Below are positions 1 to 8,800 of a stretch of DNA of 23,037 nt, one piece after another. Below the pieces are notes generated by a model. The model had not been told where the DNA came from. It worked only from the letters and a program-made list of their open reading frames with translations, and did not search any database. The number at the start of each line of letters is the position of its first letter. The first letter of the stretch is position 1. This DNA is from Massilioclostridium sp965141735 (GTDB lineage Bacteria > Bacillota > Clostridia > Oscillospirales > Ruminococcaceae): contig CBCSOX010000026.1 in NCBI GenBank assembly GCA_965141735.1, forward strand, positions 1-23,037. Reading direction: 5' to 3'. The position numbers and the translations under genes are program-made.

Positions 1-903
1 GGTGCCGATGACAGCCAGCAGGTACTGCACAAGGCGTACCTCAGGGCCTGTATCCCCTTCCTCAAGTGTTTGGGAAAACGCCAAATCCACCTCTTCGGGG
101 GTGAGCCCTTCGGATTCGAGTTCGTTGAGCCGCTTGATGCCGTTGTAAATGGCCTTGACCTTGTACCAGGTGGCCTTGCCCACAATGCCGTCCACCGTCA
201 GGTTGAAGATCTGCTGAAATTCCCGTACCGCCGCTTCGGTCTCCAGACCGAAAACACCGTCGATGACAGACAACTTGGGGATGGCAGGGTAATTCTCCGC
301 AATGCGGTTGAGCTGGCGCTGAATCACCCGCACATCCTCTCCCGCGCTCCCCAGCCGCAGCGGGACCCCGCCGTAGGAGGATTGAATCCCTGCAACGGGG
401 GTGTTGGAATGGATGTTGATGTTGTCCCCGTAATAGTGCTGGAGAATCTCGTATGCCACCAAGCCGTCGTTGGCCAGGCTCACTGTTCCCCACTGGGACA
501 GTCCCTCGCAGGTGACGGCGATGCCGTCGCAGTACTGGGCAAAAATCGGCTCCACCGTTCCCTGGCGGACAATATAATCGTTAAAAATGTCATCCACAAT
601 TTTGGAAATATTATCAAAGACATCCCGGCCTTTGATAAACTTTTGATCGTATTGGGTGGAGCTTGTGATGTCAAAATCATAGCCCTGACTCGGGTAGTAC
701 TCGGTGTAGATGCGATTGAGCGCATAGGTGATCTGCGCCCGGATGTTGGCGCGGATAGCGGCCTCCGGCCAGGTGGGATAGATTTCGCTCGACGCGACGT
801 TTTTGACGTACTCGGTAAATGGGATGCGGAAGTTTTCGGCAGTTTGGCCCGGATTTCCCAGGTGGACCGTGATGGTTTCCGGGATCACCGGGGCGTCAAT
901 CAT
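1..903 (-). CDS. SpoIID-like domain protein with peptidoglycan-binding domains (3' end outside window)
   Basis: This reading frame has no stop codon before the window edge, so 301 codons are visible and the C-terminus is missing. Residues about 1-150 resemble the SpoIID/LytB amidase-enhancer domain: EIYPTWPEAAIRANIRAQ, then YALNRIY, and later GLSQWGTVSLANDG followed by YEILQHYYG, which matches the SpoIID pattern of a SQWG motif before an IL-x-HYY motif. Residues about 175-245 are a PG_binding_1 domain (LRLGSAGEDVRVIQRQLNRI, then DGVFGLETEAAVREFQ). A second such domain begins near residue 280 (EEGDTGPEVRLVQYLL). No signal peptide is visible. The ATG shares an ATGA with the stop of the upstream gene, so translation is probably coupled. 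Family knowledge suggests a role at peptidoglycan, perhaps in the spore cortex or envelope; the exact substrate and the sporulation link are inference. Confidence 0.8.
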   Translation of the reverse strand, partial: MIDAPVIPETITVHLGNPGQTAENFRIPFTEYVKNVASSEIYPTWPEAAIRANIRAQITYALNRIYTEYYPSQGYDFDITSSTQYDQKFIKGRDVFDNISKIVDDIFNDYIVRQGTVEPIFAQYCDGIAVTCEGLSQWGTVSLANDGLVAYEILQHYYGDNINIHSNTPVAGIQSSYGGVPLRLGSAGEDVRVIQRQLNRIAENYPAIPKLSVIDGVFGLETEAAVREFQQIFNLTVDGIVGKATWYKVKAIYNGIKRLNELESEGLTPEEVDLAFSQTLEEGDTGPEVRLVQYLLAVIGT

Positions 904-1676
904 TGTTCTGCCTCCCCCCATTCGGGGAGGACCGAATTGGGCAGAAACCGCACTGGCTGAATCGATTTAATTCCATCAAACACTGGTACCTGGTAGTAGA
1001 CCTCTTCACGGAATTTGGGGTGGGTCACGTGGATGTCATACAGGGCATAGGGTGGTTTTCCAGTCGGCGAATCGGAAAGTGACTTATCCGGCGTGGGCAG
1101 GACAATCCCGTCGAGAATTCCGTTGGCGTCGGTGACGCCGGTGGCAAATACCCGGTTGCCCTCCAAAAACTCCTTGTCAACCACGACCTGAGCATCCGGG
1201 ACAGGATATGCCCTCTGGGCGATGGAGGCCTGCACCCGCAGTGTCCCTGTCTTTGGGTTTTTCTCTAAAAACTCCTCGTAGCTGATCGTCTCGAGGTGAA
1301 TCGACTGCAATGGGTCCTGCCCTCTTCCGGACTCGGGCCGATTGGTTTCGGGCAGCAATTCCCCTGCTAACGGCGTCGCAGCTCCGGAAGACGGCGAAGC
1401 CTCCCCTATTTGCTGCCCTTCAAGCGGCGGCGCAGATTGCTCTATCGGTGCCGCACTGACAGGCGGCATTGTCTCCTCCAAATTTGACGGCTGGGGTCCC
1501 GCCGCAGATGTCACTTCGACAGGCAGCGCTGCCTCCTTTGCGGGTGACATGCCGGGGATCGGCTCAGTTTTCTTTGCTGATTCCGCTCCGGCCGGAGGAT
1601 GCGGACTGCGGGCCGCCGTCCGCATAAGTTCCTCACTGTATCGATCGATCATCTCCTGAAATGCCTGTGGGTCCAT
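900..1676 (-). CDS. Carboxypeptidase-regulatory-like domain protein with Pro/Ala-rich linker
   Basis: A 258-residue protein. The ATG at 1676 follows GGGAGG at a good distance, which supports this start. The first 25 residues (MDPQAFQEMIDRYSEELMR) look like a short helix. Residues about 26-125 are a low-complexity Pro/Ala/Ser/Glu-rich linker. Residues about 140-250 form a beta-rich domain with the carboxypeptidase-regulatory-like pattern: TLRVQASIAQ, then PVPDAQVVVD, ATGVTDANGILDGIVLPTP and YDIHVTHPKFREEVYYQVPVF. There is no signal peptide. The stop codon overlaps the start of the SpoIID-like gene by four bases (ATGA), so the two proteins are probably made together and may act together. The precise function is unknown. 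The domain call rests on pattern recognition only. Confidence 0.7.
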   Translation of the reverse strand: MDPQAFQEMIDRYSEELMRTAARSPHPPAGAESAKKTEPIPGMSPAKEAALPVEVTSAAGPQPSNLEETMPPVSAAPIEQSAPPLEGQQIGEASPSSGAATPLAGELLPETNRPESGRGQDPLQSIHLETISYEEFLEKNPKTGTLRVQASIAQRAYPVPDAQVVVDKEFLEGNRVFATGVTDANGILDGIVLPTPDKSLSDSPTGKPPYALYDIHVTHPKFREEVYYQVPVFDGIKSIQPVRFLPNSVLPEWGEAEQ

Positions 1677-2059
1677 GGATCGTCCCTCCCATTCATCACT
1701 AGCCCAGGTTCGCTGGACAACTGTTCCAACGGCGCAAATTCCCAGGGAAACACTGAATCAAAGCCAGCATGCGCCTTGCCGGCAGATTTTTCTCCCGAAC
1801 TGCGTCAAAAATACTGGAAACCCGTTAGGATTCCTGCATTTCGTTCCTTGCCGGGATAAAAATCCCCTTGGGAATCTACGCACTTGTTTCATCAGTGCTT
1901 CCCGAGGGCAATTGGCGAATGTGTGGTGGTGAAAATAACGTAGGAACAGCGTAGCCATCCTCAACGGATGACACTCCGCCTGATTCCCCGTCTCCTTTTA
2001 TACCATTCTACCCGCCATGTTCTCTAACAGTATAGGCGGACGATTCATTTTTGGTGACA
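1677..2059 (-). other. Intergenic region upstream of the SpoIID-type pair; holds an imperfect repeat
   Basis: I find no convincing gene here. The only open frame of note (minus strand, 1758-1964) has a weak start and no recognisable domain. Two imperfect copies of a motif about 71 bp apart occur at roughly 1745-1799 and 1816-1870, sharing GGAAAC, GCAT and CCTTGCCGG in order. No clear sigma-A promoter for the gene at 1676 was found; a sporulation-type promoter is possible but not demonstrated. Confidence 0.4.
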
Positions 2060-2093
2060 AAAGCCCCCGTATTCGGGTGAATACGGGGGCTTT
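2060..2093 (-). terminator. Rho-independent terminator of the GH13 gene
   Basis: A perfect 15-bp inverted repeat (arms 2060-2074 and 2079-2093, loop of four bases, core GCCCCCGTATTC). Read on the minus strand it ends in a short T-run and lies about 20 bp beyond the stop of the amylase-family gene. Confidence 0.9.
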
Positions 2094-2115
2094 AAAGCAA
2101 AATCTACAGCAATTT

Positions 2116-3795
2116 TTACTCACCGAGATAGGAGAAACGGGGGAACCTCTGCCCGTCCCGCTCGACAATTTCAAAAAACATCTCCGCCGGGCGCACCCAA
2201 AGGGCGTGCTCCCCGTACAATTGCTGGTACACCACCAGCTCCTCGCCGGTTTCAGAATGGCGGGCAAACCCGATGACGCGGTATTCATTGCCCTTGAAAT
2301 GCCGGTAACGTCCGGTACGCCGTTGGTTTTCCTGCTCCTGTTGAGACGCCTGCACTTGCGCAGGGCAGCAGACAGCGTCGCCCTCTGTCTGGGACACCCC
2401 TTCGGTTTGCCCTGTTTCACAGAGCTGCTGCACCTGTTCAGCTGAAAGCGGTTGCTCCCGTTCCTCGAGAATCCGCGCGGAAAACGGGGGAACCAGCACG
2501 CTCACCCGGCCGTTTTCCACTTCAAAGAGATCCCCGGGATGGAGCAGATCGCAGAGCACCCGGCCGCCGCAGGGAAAGTCGAGCCGCGCCTCGCAGTCGG
2601 CGAGATTGAGCGCGACAGCGATCGTCTGCTCCTGGCTGGCACGGCGGTAGACGAGCTGTTCGTTTTTCACGATGACCTGCTCATACCGTCCCGTCTGCAG
2701 GGCGGGGGAAGCGAACCGCACCCCGCCGAGCGACGCAATGTGCCCTGCGAGCCGGTAATCCGCATCCTGGATACAGCCGATCTCCAGACAGGGGCGCAGC
2801 GCGGCGTCCGAACCGTTCTGTTTGATGCCCTGCAAGCCCCACTCGCTGCCGTAGTAGACCGACGGAACGCCCGGCATGGTGTAGAGCAGTGTGTAGACAT
2901 TGTCGATGTGCGCGGGGTTGCGCAGGGTGCTCGCCAGCCGGTTGACGTCGTGGTTATCCACAAAGTTATAGGTATAGATCGACTGATAGATCCCCCCGCT
3001 GCCAAACTGGCGGTTGAGGGAATGGGCGATTTCAAAGTAGTTTTTGTCGTTGTGGGAGGAGTAGATTCCCTTGTAGCACTCGTAGTTGGTGACCGAATCG
3101 AGCATTTCGGGGTTGGCCCAGCGGTTGTAATCACCGTGGATGATCTCCCCCATCAGCCAGAAATCCTCCCGCTTGTGTTTGCAGAAAGTGCGCAGGCGGC
3201 GGAGGAAATCCATGTCCACGCAGTCGACCGCATCGAGGCGGAGTCCGTCGATGCCGAACTCATCCATCCACATCCCGACTGCGTCGAGTATGTGGTCCGC
3301 GACCTCAGGATTGCGCAGGTTGAGTTTGACAAGGTTGTAATGCCCCTCCCACGCCTCATACCAGAACGGGTCCCCCATCGGGCTGCCGCCTCCGAAATTG
3401 AGGTTGTGGAACCAGCTGCAATAGCGGGAACCCTGCCCGTTGCGCTGCACATCCTGAAACGCCCAAAACTCCCGCCCAACGTGGTTGAACACCCCGTCGA
3501 GTACGATGCGTATTCCGTTTTGATGCAGTGTTTCACAGATGCGCTTGAACGAAGCGTTGTCCCCCAGGCGGCTGTCCACCTGGTAGTAGTCCTTGGTATC
3601 ATAGCCGTGCTCGCTCGACTGAAACAGCGGCCCGAGATACAGAGCACTGACATTCATTTCCTTAAGGTGGGGAATCCATTGCTCCAATTTGTCGAGGCGG
3701 TACTGAACCTCCTCGTTTTTGTTATACTGCGGTGCACCGCAAAATCCGAGCGGATAGATGTGATAAAAGACCGCTTGATTGACCCAGCTGCCCAT
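2116..3795 (-). CDS. GH13 alpha-amylase-family enzyme fused to a C-terminal DUF1653 domain
   Basis: The frame stays open to 3828, but the ATG at 3795 is preferred because AGGAGG lies nine bases upstream; the product is then 559 residues. The four GH13 motifs are intact: DGVFNH (100-105), GLRLDAVD with nucleophile D188, LMGEIIHGD with acid/base E217, and FVDNHD with D283. The start (NQAVFYHIYPLGF) and YYGSEWGLQG fit the neopullulanase/cyclomaltodextrinase-like side of GH13, so hydrolysis of maltodextrins or cyclodextrins is likely. No signal peptide is seen, so it probably acts in the cytoplasm. After the barrel come a beta-sandwich, a Gln/Glu-rich linker (about 455-490) and, at 494-559, a DUF1653 domain (YRHFKGNEYRVIGFARHSET, then ELVVYQQLYG and LWVRPAEMFFE). 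It sits downstream of dinB on the same strand but has its own promoter and terminator. Substrate is inference. Confidence 0.9.
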   Translation of the reverse strand: MGSWVNQAVFYHIYPLGFCGAPQYNKNEEVQYRLDKLEQWIPHLKEMNVSALYLGPLFQSSEHGYDTKDYYQVDSRLGDNASFKRICETLHQNGIRIVLDGVFNHVGREFWAFQDVQRNGQGSRYCSWFHNLNFGGGSPMGDPFWYEAWEGHYNLVKLNLRNPEVADHILDAVGMWMDEFGIDGLRLDAVDCVDMDFLRRLRTFCKHKREDFWLMGEIIHGDYNRWANPEMLDSVTNYECYKGIYSSHNDKNYFEIAHSLNRQFGSGGIYQSIYTYNFVDNHDVNRLASTLRNPAHIDNVYTLLYTMPGVPSVYYGSEWGLQGIKQNGSDAALRPCLEIGCIQDADYRLAGHIASLGGVRFASPALQTGRYEQVIVKNEQLVYRRASQEQTIAVALNLADCEARLDFPCGGRVLCDLLHPGDLFEVENGRVSVLVPPFSARILEEREQPLSAEQVQQLCETGQTEGVSQTEGDAVCCPAQVQASQQEQENQRRTGRYRHFKGNEYRVIGFARHSETGEELVVYQQLYGEHALWVRPAEMFFEIVERDGQRFPRFSYLGE

Positions 3796-3865
3796 GGGCA
3801 ACAACCTCCTTTGCGCTCTGCCTGCCAAACCGGCTGAGCGTCTTTTTCAGATTGGGAACACTTTT

Positions 3866-3894
3866 ATTATACCACAGAGGCGGCTTTGAAACAA
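3866..3894 (-). promoter_or_regulatory. Sigma-A-type promoter for the GH13 gene
   Basis: On the minus strand, -35 TTGTTT (3889-3894), a 17-bp spacer, and a perfect -10 TATAAT (3866-3871). The -35 is weak. It lies 70 bp upstream of the ATG, between dinB and the amylase gene. Confidence 0.6.
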
Positions 3895-3919
3895 ATTTTG
3901 CGGAACAAATACCCTCAAG

Positions 3920-5161
3920 TCAATTTCCCAGTTCCCCGTCCGCAAACCCATCGTCTTGTTTTTCGGGTACAATGCCGAGGTCGCTGCTGAAAACCGAGCC
4001 GAGCTGGACCGCAGAACTTCCGAATTTGTCTCGGATGCGATCGATTGTTGTTTCGAGTTCCCGCTGCCGTTCGCTTTCACCGGCACAGCGGATGAGGGAG
4101 AGCTGTTCCCCTGTGTCGCTATCGATGAGGTTCATCCCGGTGATGGTCAACATGCGGATCGGCGCGTCGGGGTTCCAAGAGGCCAGGATCACACCGACCG
4201 CTGCATCCGCGATTTCCTTCGCGAGGTCAGTCGAATGGGGAAGCTGCCTTTGGCGGGAGATGGTGCGAAACGACGGGTTGCGGATCATCACCTGAACCGC
4301 CTGACATTTAAGCCGGTGCCTGCGCAGCCTGGCGGCCACAGTGTCGGCGAGAAACGCCACGCCCGCGCGGATGTCATCCAGCCCTTCGAGGTTGCGGCGG
4401 AAGGTCATCCCGTTTCCAACTGATTTGATCTCCCGCACCTCGTCCACCCGCCGGACCGGGCTGTCCTCCAGGCCGCGCGCGTAGTCGGAGAGCACCTCCC
4501 CCTGTTTGCCGAGCAGACGAACGAGAAATGCCCGGTCCGCCTGCGCAAGGCTTCCAATGGTGTGGATGCCGCTGCGCGCAAGCAGCTCTGCCGCCGCTTT
4601 TCCAACAAACAGCATCGCTGTGACTGGGAGGGGATAGAGAAGCTCCCGGTAGTTGCCGCGGGTGATCTCGGTGGTCGCGTCGGGCTTTTTGTAGTCGCTG
4701 CCGAGCTTGGCAAACACCTTGTTAAAGCTCACCCCCACCGAGATGGTCAGCCCGAGTTCTTTACGGATCCGGCGGCGCAGGGTGTCGGCAATCTGCCGCC
4801 CCTCCCCGAACAGCCCCTTGCTGCCCGTGACGTCAAGCCAGGACTCGTCGATGCCGAACGGTTCGACCATGTCGGTGTACTCCTGATAGACCTGGTTGAC
4901 CAGCTGGGAATAGCGGGCGTACTCCCCCCGGTGCGGCTGCACAAGGACGAGCTGCGGGCACTTTTTCCGCGCCTGCCACACCGTCTCCGCTGTCTGGATG
5001 CCGAACCGCTTGGCGAGTTCGTTTTTAGCCAGAATAATTCCGTGCCGGTTCTCTGGATTGCCGCACACCGCCATTGGCACCCGTTTCAGCTCCGGCCGGT
5101 GAACGCACTCCACCGAGGCGTAGAACCCGTTGCAGTCGCAGTGCAGAATTGTCCGGTCCAT
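3920..5161 (-). CDS. dinB: DNA polymerase IV (Y-family translesion polymerase)
   Basis: A 413-residue protein of the usual length for DinB. It copies damaged DNA and is error-prone. The N-terminus reads MDRTILHCDCNGFYASVE, with metal ligand D9 and an aromatic pair F13/Y14, where Y14 takes the steric-gate position. The second catalytic motif GIDESWLDV supplies the D-E pair. TISVGVSFNKVFAKLGSDYKKPDA is the conserved palm/fingers stretch, and GNGMTFRRNLEGLDDI marks the little-finger region. The ATG at 5161 is preceded by AAAGGGGGG. It has its own promoter, and no gene is visible upstream in the same transcript. I saw no match to the Firmicutes LexA box near the promoter, so SOS control is not supported by what is visible. 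Confidence 0.95.
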   Translation of the reverse strand: MDRTILHCDCNGFYASVECVHRPELKRVPMAVCGNPENRHGIILAKNELAKRFGIQTAETVWQARKKCPQLVLVQPHRGEYARYSQLVNQVYQEYTDMVEPFGIDESWLDVTGSKGLFGEGRQIADTLRRRIRKELGLTISVGVSFNKVFAKLGSDYKKPDATTEITRGNYRELLYPLPVTAMLFVGKAAAELLARSGIHTIGSLAQADRAFLVRLLGKQGEVLSDYARGLEDSPVRRVDEVREIKSVGNGMTFRRNLEGLDDIRAGVAFLADTVAARLRRHRLKCQAVQVMIRNPSFRTISRQRQLPHSTDLAKEIADAAVGVILASWNPDAPIRMLTITGMNLIDSDTGEQLSLIRCAGESERQRELETTIDRIRDKFGSSAVQLGSVFSSDLGIVPEKQDDGFADGELGN

Positions 5162-5182
5162 GCCTATCCCCCCTTTGTCTCT

Positions 5183-5211
5183 ATGGTAGACCGCTGCTGG
5201 GTAATTGTCAA
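5183..5211 (-). promoter_or_regulatory. Sigma-A promoter for dinB
   Basis: On the minus strand: perfect -35 TTGACA (5206-5211), 17-bp spacer, -10 TACCAT (5183-5188), about 20 bp before the start codon. Confidence 0.75.
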
Positions 5212-5781
5212 GAGCATGCTGCTTCCATTTTTAAACAGCGGACAGATCATTCGCCTGGCCACTTCTCCATAAAGATTCACAAGAAACAGATCCGTTGGAA
5301 ACGACTGATATTCATCACTGCAAGGCAGTTGAACGGCATTCCACCCCTGAGCCTACGCTGCTGCGTTTCAGATTCGTCTTTCCCTGCCAAGCGCAGTGAA
5401 ACCACATCATGCACAATCAGGCGATTGCTCTTCTAGCATCCCCTTTACATCACTGTTTAACACCATTTGATCAACTCAATCGTTGTCGAATTTTGCAGCA
5501 AACAATCAAAATTACTCGTAAACGAGTGGTTTGCACAGACCTTTGGAAGGGGTACTGAAAAATATTATCGCTCGCCCTGCAACTGGTCAACCCGTTTTAC
5601 TCGGCTATTGAAAGCTTACAGTGATTCTTACGCTTTCGTATATCTCCTCTTATAAAACTTTTTATTGAGGAAAATAAAGCACTTTCTTTTGCCTTACTAC
5701 TGGCTTTAACTAATTTATTTGCCAGGGCCTTTTTCTTTATCCCCGATAGAACCGGGGGTTTTCTTAAGCCTAATGGCAACA
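5212..5781. other. Intergenic region between dinB and the first rhamnosidase
   Basis: About 570 bp without a convincing gene. Short open frames at 5467-5655 (plus) and 5597-5782 (minus) have no recognisable domain or good ribosome-binding site. A small hairpin CCCCG/CGGGG (5741-5757) followed by GTTTTCTT on the plus strand could be a weak terminator, but no plus-strand gene precedes it. Confidence 0.4.
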
Positions 5782-5824
5782 AAAAGGACTCGCCGCCTGC
5801 ACACAGCAGGCGGCGAGTCCTTTT
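5782..5824 (-). terminator. Rho-independent terminator of the first rhamnosidase
   Basis: A perfect 19-bp inverted repeat (arms 5782-5800 and 5806-5824, five-base loop, GC-rich core GACTCGCCGCCTGC), flanked by A-runs and T-runs. It lies about 45 bp past the stop codon and could work in both directions. Confidence 0.92.
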
Positions 5825-5868
5825 GACTTGGTTTAAGTTACTTTTCTAAATGAAATGACTTCAAATGT

Positions 5869-8800
5869 CTATCTTTTCTTTTTGCTCAGGGCAAAGCCTG
5901 CGCAAGCGAGAACTGCGAGAAGCGCCGCAGCTGCGATCGGTGCGGTATCGCCTGTTTTCGCGTTGCCGCTGCCGTTGGTCATCGCCTGATCCCCCTCCAC
6001 CTGGGTAGCCGGGGTGTCGTTGTCAACTGCCTTGAGGCCGTCAATGGCAGCCTGAAGATCCGCTGCCGCCTTGTCCACTGCCTGCTGCACGGCGTTTTCA
6101 TCGCTGTTGACCAGATCTGCCGCCGCCTTGGCCTCGTTGAACAGGGCCACAGTCTCCGCAGTGTAGGCCGAGAGATCCAGCTTATCCGCATTCGCGAGCA
6201 CGGACTGGAGCACCGACTTGTCCGCTTTAAAGCGGAGGTTGAGCATTGCCTGGAGAAGGCTGTCCACCGCTTCGTCGACATCCCCCTGCAGGGCGTCTCC
6301 GTCAGCAAGCACGGTTTCTGCCTTTGCAAGCGCTGCCTTGAATTCCTCCTGACCAGCTGCTACGTAGTTGGACAGGTCGATTCCATTCGCCTGGGTGAAC
6401 ACCACTTCAAGCTGTTTCTTGTCTCCCGCCTGGAAGCCCAGCTTGTGGATTTCATTCATCAGGCTGATCCATGCGGAATCAATCTCTGCCTGGGTCGCCG
6501 CTCCGTCTGCAAAGACTGTCTGCGCGTTGAGCAGCGCCGCGTCAAAGCTCGCTTTCACGCTTGCGATTGCCCCTGCGTACTCACCGCTCTTCTGCGCTTG
6601 TTCCGCGTAGGAGATCACCCGCTCGAGGATGACCTTGTTCGCATCCACCGGCGGCTGCGGAATCTTTTCGAGCCCAGCAATAGCGTTATTGAGCGCCGCT
6701 GCCGCGTCGTCTACGAGTTTCTGGTCATCCACACTGATGTTCTGATCCTCGTAGATTCTGGTGGCTTCTGCAAGCGCTTCTTTGAGAGCCGCAACGCTCT
6801 CTTCGGTATAGAGGGATTGGTCGATCTTACCCGCTGCCTCGATTGCCTTGACAAGCTCCTCTTTGTTGGCTTTGAGCCGGACAGAAAGCATCTTGTCAAT
6901 CAGTTGGTTCGTCATCCCGTCTACTTCTTCCTGATCCTCAGAATTTTCGTAGACGTCCTGCGCTGCGGCGATGAGCTCATCCATTCCCGCCCAGCTGTTG
7001 GGGGTGTAGTCGTCCTGATTCAGTGCTTTCGCACTTTCCAGTACCTCGTTAAGCTTGTCTTTGTTGACTGTAGGTCCAGCCGGGGTCAGGCCTGCAATTG
7101 CATCTCTGAGTTGCTGGGCCGCATTGCTGACGGCTGCCTGATCCGCATCCGGGTCGCCCAGAACGCGGTTTGCCTCTGCAAGCGCATCGCTGAAGGCTTT
7201 CCAGCTGTCTGCGGTGTAGTCCGCTTCCTTGCCCTCGTACTCTGCCGCCTTTGCGATGGCGTTTTCGAGGTCGGTCCGATCAACCGGTTCTGCCGGTGCG
7301 ATCAGCACTGGATAGCTCTCGCCCTGCTCCCAAACCGGGGTTTGCGCGGAGCCGTTGAGCAGCGCCACCAGCTCGCCGTTGGTGTAGGCCGCTGCTGCGA
7401 TGGTCTTGCTGTTGGTCACATTGCCGCTGTGATCCGAGGTGATCGAGCCGTCGGCATAGCAGTTGTCAATGGTACCCTTGTTGTTGCGGTTGTCGTCCTG
7501 GTTGTCGCTGACAAAGATTGCCGAGCGGCCGCCCTTGACGGTGATGTTTTTCACGTAAGAATTCTTGATTGTCCCGTTGAAGTTCTGGCCGGCAAGTCCG
7601 CCTGCGACGCGGCTGCCCGCGTCAACATTTGCGTTGACCACATAGCAGTTGTCGATCAGGCCGCCGTTGACAGTTCCGACCAGGCCGCCTGCGCGGCAGT
7701 CGCCGGAACCAACTTTGATCTGGACGTCCTTCACGCCGAGGTTTTTCACCGTGCCGCTGACCATGCCAAACAGTCCGAAGGTCGCGGAGGAGGTGGTATC
7801 GGCGATGCCCAGGTTGGAGACGACGTGGCTTGCGCCGTCAAAGGTGCCTGCAAAGCCAACGCCTGCGGTGATCGCACCTGTGGTGCCGATCGGGGTCCAG
7901 TCTATGCCCGACAGGTCAAGATCTGCTGTGAGTTTCACAAATTCATCCTGAAAGGATGCGCCCGCGTTGACTGAACGCGCCAGTTTCTGGAGGTCCGCAA
8001 CGCTACCGATGAGATAGGGGTCCTGCTCGGTTCCGCCCTGTGCGATGCGGGAAAGGGATTCAATCGCTGTGTTGATTGCCGCGATTGCACCGTCGACTGC
8101 GGTCTGAGCTGCATTCTTGTCCATCACAAGCGCTTCAGCGGCTGCAACCGCATCCTGAAGACCCTTATAGCTGTCTTGGGTGTAATAGAATTCGTAGTAG
8201 GAATTGCCCTTTACAATCGCTGCGTCGAGACCGGATTTGTCCACGATAGTCGATGCAAAGTGGTAGCTGCCCGAGCCGAGCTCAAAGACCGCTCTGCCGT
8301 CTTTGCTCTCGACAAAGGTGATGCCGTCCACCTTGTCCTCGAGCACATTCTTGCCGCTCTCCATCACTGCGGAAACCATGTCCGACGGGATCGACAAAGT
8401 GGCTGTGCTGTTGGCCGGAACGACGACGTCAAGGACGAAACCGGTTCCGTTTTCCAGTTTCCAGTTGCTGACGATGGTGCCGTACATCGACTCAAAGGTG
8501 GTGTTTGCGTAATTGAGGTCACCGCCCGGGGTCGGTGCGATGGTGAAGTGTTTGTAGCCGGGTTCATTTTCATTGGCCTTGATGCCGCCGACGTAGTTGT
8601 AGAACCACTCGCCGACCGAGCCATAGGAATAGTGGTTGAATGAATTCATGCCGACATCGCCGAACTGTCCGGTTTCAGCAATGTAGCTGTCCCAGCGCTC
8701 CCAAATGGTGGTTGCACCGTTGACAACGCTGTACAGCCAGCCGGGATAGCTTTCCTGCTGCAGCAGCCGGTAAGCGACGTCGGAGTATCCCATATCCGAG

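Noticed and set aside
70..960. 296-codon plus-strand frame at the left edge
   Set aside because: The minus strand encodes a SpoIID-like protein with peptidoglycan-binding motifs over the same bases.
1758..1964. 68-codon minus-strand frame upstream of the SpoIID-type pair
   Set aside because: It lies over the imperfect intergenic repeat, has a TTG start with a poor ribosome-binding site, and no domain.
2452..3837. 461-codon plus-strand frame opposite the GH13 gene
   Set aside because: Antisense shadow; the minus strand has all four GH13 motifs.
5467..5655. 62-codon plus-strand frame in the gap upstream of dinB
   Set aside because: No domain, no good ribosome-binding site, AT-rich end; likely chance.
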